A stretch of 39,236 nucleotides of DNA, from contig CAMAWK010000005.1 of NCBI GenBank assembly GCA_945861915.1, positions 1-39,236 on the forward strand. The letters are read 5' to 3'. A program made the translations under genes and the position numbers. Below, one piece after another: positions 33,464-39,236 of the stretch. The notes beneath the pieces are model-generated. The model was not told the DNA's origin and did no database searches. It saw only the letters and a program-made list of their open reading frames with translations. Origin of the DNA: Flavobacterium psychrophilum (lineage in GTDB: Bacteria > Bacteroidota > Bacteroidia > Flavobacteriales > Flavobacteriaceae). Position 1 is the first letter of the stretch. The number at the start of each line of letters is the position of its first letter.

Positions 33464-34284
33464 ACCCAAATAAATTCTTTAGTCATTATTCCTGTCGGAT
33501 ATTCTATGTTTGCATTATAACCAGCCCAGTTATTTGGGGCGTAAATTTTATTATCTTTTTTTGAATTCAAAAAACCTCCCCACCAAGAATAAGTACTGTT
33601 TCCGATTATACATCCATCGGCATTCATCATCATTTGAAATTGTGTTTCTGGCGGTTCATTTATAAAAAAATAATTTTCTTTTTGACCTAGAATCGATTTT
33701 GCCTCTTCGATTTCATCACTAATTACAAATACAGTTTCGTATTGATTTTCTATCTCTGAAAGTAGAGTTGTGTACCAATTGTTAGGCAAAAATACTTTGG
33801 CATTATTTAAATCAGGGAGTGTAAAATCTTTATAATCTTGTCCTAATCGCATACTAATTACTAGTGTTTTATTTTGCTTAAAAACAGAACCATATTTTTC
33901 TTTAAAGACTTTTTGAAAAGACTTTTTGATAGCAAATAGTTTTTGCAAACTTTTTTTGTCGCTCTCCATCATATCAGCATCCTGAAAATAGCCGTTAAAT
34001 GAATAATTTCCTTCAAATTCAGGCAATTTAAACTTCAATTTTGAATCTAGAAAATCTTGATGATTTTCTATTTTTATTCTTCGAACTAACCAGCCATAAA
34101 GCCTAAGAAAGTTTTTATTTACTAGGAAATAGTGAGGGAAATTTAGCTTAAAACAATCTAAATAAAAGCGATTTTTTTGTATTTCAACCAAAAAAAATGT
34201 TTTGTTTTTTTTTGCCATTAAATAGGCAAAAGCAAACTGAAACAATTGGTTTCCCATTCGGCCATGTAACGAAACCTTAATCAT
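33460..34284 (-). CDS. GT11-type alpha-1,2-fucosyltransferase-like glycosyltransferase
   Basis: A 274-residue protein with the family start HGRMGNQLFQFAFAYLMA (residues 7-24), a mid-protein FNGYFQD segment, the fucosyl-donor region ISMRLGQDY (143-151) and the C-terminal IGNSTYSWWGGFLNS (227-241). The canonical HxRRGDY motif is altered: Arg146 is kept but the histidine is Ser144 and a Gln is present before Asp150. The rest fits GT11, which transfers fucose from GDP-fucose. No GDP-fucose genes are in the window. The altered donor motif leaves open a different donor. Coupled by ATGA overlaps to both neighbours. Confidence 0.88.
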   Translation of the reverse strand: MIKVSLHGRMGNQLFQFAFAYLMAKKNKTFFLVEIQKNRFYLDCFKLNFPHYFLVNKNFLRLYGWLVRRIKIENHQDFLDSKLKFKLPEFEGNYSFNGYFQDADMMESDKKSLQKLFAIKKSFQKVFKEKYGSVFKQNKTLVISMRLGQDYKDFTLPDLNNAKVFLPNNWYTTLLSEIENQYETVFVISDEIEEAKSILGQKENYFFINEPPETQFQMMMNADGCIIGNSTYSWWGGFLNSKKDNKIYAPNNWAGYNANIEYPTGIMTKEFIWV

Positions 34285-35294
34285 TTTTTTATTTTTAGGA
34301 AGTATTTTGGAGTTGCTACTATATTGAGTATCGCTTTACCAGTTTTATAGGCTTTAGAATTCAACATACTATGTAACATAGCTTCCGTTTTATTGAATTT
34401 TCTAGCAATATAATTAACATCACAATCCATCAATTGAGCAATACATTCTGTTGCTTTTTCTTGATTTCCTTGACTATTAGAAATTAAATACAAATCAAAA
34501 AGGGCATTCTTTTTTTGATATTCTAATTGTATGTTGACTTCGGGCGAAAATTTTATAGCCAATTCAGTTAAAGTAGGAATCCATCTTTCGTATTGCTTCT
34601 CTTTTGAGACAATACCCCAAGTTCCCGATTCATGCACTCTGTACACACCCATCACTTGATTTATATATTTTATTTTTCCGAATTGTGCATTGTACAGGTG
34701 AATTGGATAATCGCCTATTGGTAAGTTTGTAAGCCATTCAGGATATTCAGCTATTGGTTTTCTAAAAACTACCGATGCAGTAAAAATAAAATTGCCTTTG
34801 GATGCAAGATCTATATTAGTCGAAACTGATTCTTGTTGTTTTGAGTTGGTCAATGCAACGATGGAAGGTTTAGATTCATTTGCAATTTCCATATTGTGAA
34901 AACAGATGGCGAAATCAGTATTGTTTTCTAAAAAATCAACTTGTTTTTGAAGTTTTGAGGAATCAGTCCAATAATCGTCTCCATCTAAAAGAGCGATGTA
35001 TTTTCCTGAACAGTTTTCCAGAATGTTATAAAAATTATGAAGTCTGCCAAGCTTTTGTCTGTTTTGCCAATAAGTATCGCCTTCTTTTCGTTCCAAAATT
35101 TTAAAATGAATAGTTGAAGTACTCTGATATTCTTTTATAATTTCTAACGATTTATCGGTTGAAAAATCATCTCCTATGACTACTTCAATTGGAAAAGTAG
35201 TTTTTTGCTTTAGAATTCCTTCAATGGCTTCACGAATATAAGATTCGTGATTAAAAACCATTAAACGAACGCTAAGCAAATAAGGATAATTCAT
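34281..35294 (-). CDS. GT2-family glycosyltransferase
   Basis: A 337-residue GT-A protein. VRLMVFNHESYIREAIEG opens the domain, IGDDFSTDKSLEI is the nucleotide-binding loop, and LLDGDDYWTDSSKL carries the acidic metal-binding group (DGDD). Such members often build O-antigen or capsule repeats. The C-terminal helices (about 230-337) extend beyond the core. It is coupled to the fucosyltransferase by ATGA, and a 96-base spacer precedes it, where a possible promoter element is seen. Confidence 0.92.
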   Translation of the reverse strand: MNYPYLLSVRLMVFNHESYIREAIEGILKQKTTFPIEVVIGDDFSTDKSLEIIKEYQSTSTIHFKILERKEGDTYWQNRQKLGRLHNFYNILENCSGKYIALLDGDDYWTDSSKLQKQVDFLENNTDFAICFHNMEIANESKPSIVALTNSKQQESVSTNIDLASKGNFIFTASVVFRKPIAEYPEWLTNLPIGDYPIHLYNAQFGKIKYINQVMGVYRVHESGTWGIVSKEKQYERWIPTLTELAIKFSPEVNIQLEYQKKNALFDLYLISNSQGNQEKATECIAQLMDCDVNYIARKFNKTEAMLHSMLNSKAYKTGKAILNIVATPKYFLKIKK

Positions 35295-35361
35295 GTATGT
35301 AAAATTTTATTTTTTAGCGGTCATATATGTTATCGCCTTTATTTATTGATGTTTGCTTACT

Positions 35362-35369
35362 CAAACTTA
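35362..35369 (-). promoter_or_regulatory. possible internal -7 promoter element
   Basis: In the 96-base spacer between the sulfotransferase and GT2 genes the minus strand reads TAAGTTTG, an exact match to TAnnTTTG. Transcription from it would give a leader of about 60 bases before the GT2 start. No clear -33 element is seen, so this is weak. Confidence 0.25.
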
Positions 35370-35390
35370 TTGCTAATGGCGATTTCATAT

Positions 35391-36263
35391 TTATATTTCG
35401 TAATTGAATTTTTGTAATAAATCGTTTGCAATAGCATTAAACTCCTCAATACTTTCTTTTTGCAATTCTATTTTATATTTCCCAATATTATTTTCATCTG
35501 GTTTTTCCAAAGTTTTCTTTTTCCAATCCAATGTACTGGATGGTTCGTCTTGATGTTCAGCATTTTTAATATAATAGCTTAGCATTTCTGTATCAAAATC
35601 GACTCCTAAAAATTGACACACATTTGATAAAAAATGTGCTGGATTTGCCACCACATCTTCAAATCGAACGACCAACCCTTGATTGTTTTCTTGAGAATTA
35701 ATAAAACTAATTATATTATTGTTATTGGTAACCCATTCTTTGGCAATAGTAGAAATATCAGTAGAAAGTTTAGGTTTATAAGGAGAATCTGTTACCAATT
35801 TTTCAATATTAAGATAAGAACAAGCAACATCACGTCCGTCTCTAATAACTAAAATATACTTTGCCGTTGGCCAAATTTCTTTTAAATCATTTAAATGATT
35901 AATGTAATAATTATTCTTATCAGCTATAATACTTGGCACTTTTCCTTTTTGCTCTGCAAATAACAAATACACTAATTCGCCTAGTTCAGCATAATTTTTT
36001 GGGTTTTGTATTTCTATTTTTTGCTTTAGACTTTCAAAATCCAAATTCCAATCTTCCATTTTTTTGGAAGATTTGACATCTGAAACAAATTCTAGAACTC
36101 TATCCGAAGTATTATCATTGCTACTCCAATCTTTATATTTTGAAGACCACCAATGCAAAAAACCACACTCGGGTGGCGAAATTATTTGGGGATGCGCATT
36201 AAGCATGAGTCTGAATAATGAGGTTCCTGATCTTGGATTTCCTAAAATAAATACTTTTTCCAT
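35391..36263 (-). CDS. Sulfotransferase-family protein
   Basis: A 290-residue protein starting KVFILGNPRSGTSLFRLML. This holds the 5'-phosphosulfate-binding loop (NPRSGTS, residues 9-15) of PAPS-dependent sulfotransferases. LVIRDGRDVACSYLN is the 3'-phosphate-binding segment, and VRFEDVVANPAHFL further supports the fold. It would move sulfate from PAPS to a sugar hydroxyl in the cytoplasm. No PAPS synthesis genes are in the window. It sits 1 base after the aminotransferase stop, in the upper, ABC-linked part of the cluster. Acceptor unknown. Confidence 0.88.
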   Translation of the reverse strand: MEKVFILGNPRSGTSLFRLMLNAHPQIISPPECGFLHWWSSKYKDWSSNDNTSDRVLEFVSDVKSSKKMEDWNLDFESLKQKIEIQNPKNYAELGELVYLLFAEQKGKVPSIIADKNNYYINHLNDLKEIWPTAKYILVIRDGRDVACSYLNIEKLVTDSPYKPKLSTDISTIAKEWVTNNNNIISFINSQENNQGLVVRFEDVVANPAHFLSNVCQFLGVDFDTEMLSYYIKNAEHQDEPSSTLDWKKKTLEKPDENNIGKYKIELQKESIEEFNAIANDLLQKFNYEI

Positions 36264-36264
36264 T

Positions 36265-37338
36265 TTAAGTAGTTGAATTTATAATAGTTGAAATCATTTC
36301 CAACTCATTGTTTTGTATTGTAGGATAAAGTGGCAAGCAAAGTATTTTTTGAGCAATATTATCTGAAATTGGTGTTGCTTGTTGACTTACATAATTTAAG
36401 GAAGATAATGATGGATAAAAGTATCTTCTTGGAAAAACAGCATTCAAATTTAAAGCTTCTTGTACTTTGAGCATGGCTGCTTCATTTTCGAAAACAACTG
36501 GAAAATAGCTATTATTCCAAGTGGTGTTTTCTCTAATTTTCATTGGAAATATTTTATCAAAATTCAAGTTTTTTAAATAAAAATCAACAGCATTTTTTCT
36601 TCCTTCTAAAATTTCAGGCATGTGCGGTAAAACTGCTAATCCCATGGCTGCTTGCAGTTCACTTATTTTTCCATTAATTCCCAATCCATGAAAATCTAAA
36701 GGCCCGTTGTGACCAAAATTATGACTGAAATATATTTTTTTTCTAAGTGATTCGTCTTCACAAAAAATGGCTCCCCCTTCGCCCGTATGAAATAATTTTG
36801 TGGCGTGAAAACTACAAGTACTTACATCTCCATATTCAAAAATGCTCTTGCCATTGTATTGGATACCAAAACAATGAGCCGCATCATAAATTACTTTTAG
36901 ATTGTGTTTTTTGGCAATTTGTTCAATAGCTTCAATATTGCAGGGATTACCAAAAACGTGAGTTGCCAAAATACAAGTCGTTTTATCAGTAATAGCCGCT
37001 TCAATTTTAGTTTCGTCAATTGTTAAATACTCTGGGTGAATATCTACAAAAACTGGAGTACAATTTTCCCAAACGATGGCAGCCGTTGTAGCGACATAAC
37101 TAAAGGGAGTAGTTATAATTTCGCCACCATTCCCTATTAATTTTAAAGCAATTTGGATTGGAATAGTTCCATTATTCATAACAAGAATATTAGAAACAGA
37201 TAGATACTCTTTTAGTTTTTCTTCTAATTCTAAAATCAATTCGCCTCTATTGGTTAACCATTTGTTTTTCCAAACTCTTTCGAGTTGTTTTTGGTATTCC
37301 TCTAATGGCGGAAAGAAAGTTTGTGTTACATTAATCAT
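36265..37338 (-). CDS. VioA-like sugar aminotransferase (DegT/DnrJ/EryC1/StrS family)
   Basis: A 357-residue PLP enzyme beginning MINVTQTFFPPLEEY. NKWLTNRGELI, the TTPFSYVATTAAI segment, YDAAHCFGI and CSFHATKLFHTGEGG with the Schiff-base lysine (Lys181 from this start) match DegT-family transaminases, with closest remembered resemblance to VioA, which makes dTDP-4-amino-4,6-dideoxyglucose from the dTDP-4-keto sugar. It differs from the PglE-like paralog at 4286 and probably acts on another nucleotide sugar, perhaps derived from the RfbA product. I use the ATG at 37338, 2 bases after the ABC stop; an upstream ATG at 37356 would add six residues not seen in the family. Confidence 0.9.
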   Translation of the reverse strand: MINVTQTFFPPLEEYQKQLERVWKNKWLTNRGELILELEEKLKEYLSVSNILVMNNGTIPIQIALKLIGNGGEIITTPFSYVATTAAIVWENCTPVFVDIHPEYLTIDETKIEAAITDKTTCILATHVFGNPCNIEAIEQIAKKHNLKVIYDAAHCFGIQYNGKSIFEYGDVSTCSFHATKLFHTGEGGAIFCEDESLRKKIYFSHNFGHNGPLDFHGLGINGKISELQAAMGLAVLPHMPEILEGRKNAVDFYLKNLNFDKIFPMKIRENTTWNNSYFPVVFENEAAMLKVQEALNLNAVFPRRYFYPSLSSLNYVSQQATPISDNIAQKILCLPLYPTIQNNELEMISTIINSTT

Positions 37339-37340
37339 TG

Positions 37341-38606
37341 TTATTCGTTTATCCATGTGAATTGTGGCTTAATATAACCTGGTTCTCTTCCCATAAAAAT
37401 ACCTAAATCTCTTGCTCTGTCTACGACTGTAAAAATAAAAACATCATTTTCTATATGAATAGCTGTTCGTTTATCAACAACGATAAATACCGACAAGGAA
37501 TAATTTCCTGATTGAAAAAAGTTTTCTGGAAAAATACATTTCAATTTATTATTTCCTTTTTTAAGAGCTACATTTTCTTTGTTTGAAAACGAAAATATAG
37601 GTTCTCCTAATTCATTATACATATGATAGGTAATATGATATCGCTCCGGCTCGTTCGTTAGCATTTCAATTTCTGTAGTCAACTCAAGGGAGTTATTTTC
37701 TAATAATAAATCTTCATAAGTACTTTCGGAACCTTTGATAGCGATTTGCTTAAAATTAAATACATCTTTGACCGCAATATCATCAAATGATTTTGTATTT
37801 GCATTTCCTTTGTTTCCGCCACCTAAATATAAACTCACACAACTATTAATTTCTCCAACATGTTCAATAATTCCTTTGTTTAGAACGATACCATTGTTGC
37901 ATAATGATTTTACCGCTGCCATGTTATGACTAACGAACAAAACGGTTCTTCCTTCTCCTTTAGAAACGTCTCCCATTTTACCAATACATTTCTTTTGAAA
38001 TTCAGCATCTCCTACAGCCAAAACCTCATCTACAATAAGTATTTCAGATTCTAAATGAGCTGCGACTGCAAAAGCCAAACGCACATACATTCCTGATGAA
38101 TATCGTTTTACAGGTGTATCAATGTAACGTTCTACTCCCGAAAAATCAACTATTTCATCAAACTTACGAGTAATTTCATGACGGCGCATTCCTAAAATAG
38201 ATCCATTGAGGTAAATATTTTCTCTTCCCGTCATTTCAGGATTAAAACCCGTTCCAACTTCTAATAAAGAAGCTATTCGACCATTAACTTTAAAACCTCC
38301 AGTTGTTGGTTTTGTTACTTTGCTTAATAATTTTAATAAGGTACTTTTCCCCGCTCCATTTCTACCAATAATACCAACTGCATCGCCTTGTTCTACCTCA
38401 AAATTAATATCTCTCAACGACCAAACATAATCACTAGTTCCTTTTGAAGTCCTGTCATTTGCATCACCGATTTTAAGATAGGGATCTTCCTTACCTCTAA
38501 ACTTACTCCAAAATCGATTTAAATCGTGTGAAATTGTACCTGTCCCGATTTGACCTAATCGATATTGTTTTGATATATTTTCTGCCTTAATTGCTAAATT
38601 TTTCAT
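37341..38606 (-). CDS. ABC transporter ATP-binding protein with Wzt-like C-terminal domain
   Basis: A 421-residue protein. Numbering from the ATG at 38606, the Walker A motif GRNGAGKS is at 81-88, the signature YSSGM at about 169-173 and Walker B ILIVDEVLAVGD at about 189-200, followed by the SHNM switch. After about residue 260 comes an extra domain of beta-strand character (about 285-421), as in Wzt proteins, where it recognises the capped end of a polysaccharide. It would power export of lipid-linked polymer together with the preceding permease, 42 bases upstream. A TTG at 38636 could extend it by ten residues, which is unlikely. Confidence 0.94.
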   Translation of the reverse strand: MKNLAIKAENISKQYRLGQIGTGTISHDLNRFWSKFRGKEDPYLKIGDANDRTSKGTSDYVWSLRDINFEVEQGDAVGIIGRNGAGKSTLLKLLSKVTKPTTGGFKVNGRIASLLEVGTGFNPEMTGRENIYLNGSILGMRRHEITRKFDEIVDFSGVERYIDTPVKRYSSGMYVRLAFAVAAHLESEILIVDEVLAVGDAEFQKKCIGKMGDVSKGEGRTVLFVSHNMAAVKSLCNNGIVLNKGIIEHVGEINSCVSLYLGGGNKGNANTKSFDDIAVKDVFNFKQIAIKGSESTYEDLLLENNSLELTTEIEMLTNEPERYHITYHMYNELGEPIFSFSNKENVALKKGNNKLKCIFPENFFQSGNYSLSVFIVVDKRTAIHIENDVFIFTVVDRARDLGIFMGREPGYIKPQFTWINE

Positions 38607-38648
38607 TTTTTTTCTTTGAATTATATTTTCTACCAATAAAAAGTTTCA

Positions 38649-39236
38649 CTACACTGTATCCATAAAACTTTTCTCTACTTTATTGAAAACTAAAATTCCA
38701 ATAAAAACAAGAACTCCAATAATTACTGAACTTTTTACTAAACCCATAGGCTCAAAATTTCCAGAACCTAAATAAGCGTATCGATAACATTCAAATATAC
38801 TGGTCAAAGGATTTGCTTCAACAAACCATTTATATTTGTCTGGTAATGAAGTCACGGTATATACTACTGGTGTAACATACATGAAAAGCTGTATACCAAA
38901 AGTAAGTAGAAAAACTAAATCACGATATTTGGTAGTTAATGATGAAAAAATCATTCCTAATCCCATGGCAAATCCAGCCATTAAGAGCATTAATATTGGG
39001 GTCATCAATATCCATAAATTGGGATGAATACTTTTCTCTATAAATGTAAAATACAGTACTACCGCAATAAACAAAGCAAATTGAACTGCAAAGCGCATTA
39101 AACCAGATACTACAATGGTTAAAGGCATAATTAATCTTGGAAAATATACTTTACCAAAAACGCCTGAATTGTCTTTGAATACAGTCGCATTTTTTGACAA
39201 ACATTCTGAGAAATAATTCCAAATGGTGATTCCAGA
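38649..39236 (-). CDS. ABC-2 polysaccharide export permease, C-terminal part (5' end beyond window)
   Basis: The reading frame runs to the window edge without an initiator: before the segment SKNATVFKDNSG there are 12 more in-frame codons including WNYFSEC, so the true start is outside. The visible 195 residues hold the conserved KVYFPRLIMPL segment, four to five membrane helices, and the GMIFSSLTTKYRDL and YVTPVVYT segments typical of Wzm/RfbA-type ABC-2 permeases (about 260-290 residues in full). It forms the membrane channel for the ATPase encoded next. Confidence 0.92.
   Translation of the reverse strand, partial: SGITIWNYFSECLSKNATVFKDNSGVFGKVYFPRLIMPLTIVVSGLMRFAVQFALFIAVVLYFTFIEKSIHPNLWILMTPILMLLMAGFAMGLGMIFSSLTTKYRDLVFLLTFGIQLFMYVTPVVYTVTSLPDKYKWFVEANPLTSIFECYRYAYLGSGNFEPMGLVKSSVIIGVLVFIGILVFNKVEKSFMDTV

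Noticed and set aside
35332..35383. Inverted repeat ATCGCC ... GGCGAT in the spacer before the GT2 gene
   Set aside because: Only six bases per arm separated by 40 bases; too weak to call a regulatory structure.

Overview
The window is one long, almost gap-free block of surface-polysaccharide genes, all on the minus strand. The very low GC content, A/T-rich spacers, lipobox-type export protein and protein style suggest a Bacteroidota, most likely Flavobacterium or a close relative. This is inferred from sequence character; no rRNA or housekeeping marker is present. Transcription runs from high to low coordinates. Both edge genes are cut: an ABC-2 permease at the right edge (5' end missing) and a Wzc-like chain-length regulator/kinase at the left edge (3' end missing).

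Layout in transcription order: (1) 39236-37341, an ABC polysaccharide exporter with a permease and an ATPase carrying a Wzt-like C-terminal domain. (2) 37338-24568, a VioA-like sugar aminotransferase, a sulfotransferase, five GT2 enzymes, a GT11-type fucosyltransferase, a left-handed beta-helix acyltransferase, a glycosyltransferase resembling animal GT12 GalNAc transferases, a SAM methyltransferase, a GT4 and a WecF/GT56-like transferase. (3) 24534-11475, an asparagine-synthetase-like amidotransferase, two GT4s, and a decoration section with two closely related MBOAT O-acyltransferases, four SGNH/AlgJ-like proteins and a UDP-glucuronate 4-epimerase, then another GT4. (4) 11478-3408, a GNAT acetyltransferase, a polytopic Wzy-polymerase candidate, a polysaccharide deacetylase, a PglA-like GT4, a PglC-type initiating phosphoglycosyl transferase, a 109-residue unknown, a sugar N-formyltransferase, a PglE-like aminotransferase and RfbA. 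(5) after a 171-base spacer, a long PglF-type UDP-GlcNAc 4,6-dehydratase. (6) after another 171-base spacer, Wza-like export lipoprotein and Wzc.

How it may work together (inference): PglF and the PglE-like enzyme would make UDP-4-amino-4,6-dideoxy-GlcNAc, the formyltransferase would cap it as a 4-formamido sugar, and the PglC-type enzyme would load it on undecaprenyl phosphate. Up to thirteen glycosyltransferases then extend the chain, which can be acetylated, sulfated, methylated, amidated and deacetylated. Export parts of both the ABC and the Wza/Wzc types are present and no Wzx flippase is visible, so the locus may make more than one polymer or use a hybrid route. Many genes overlap by 1-11 bases, pointing to long polycistronic transcripts. 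No tRNA, rRNA, insertion sequence or CRISPR array was seen, and no gene-free stretch reaches 300 bases.
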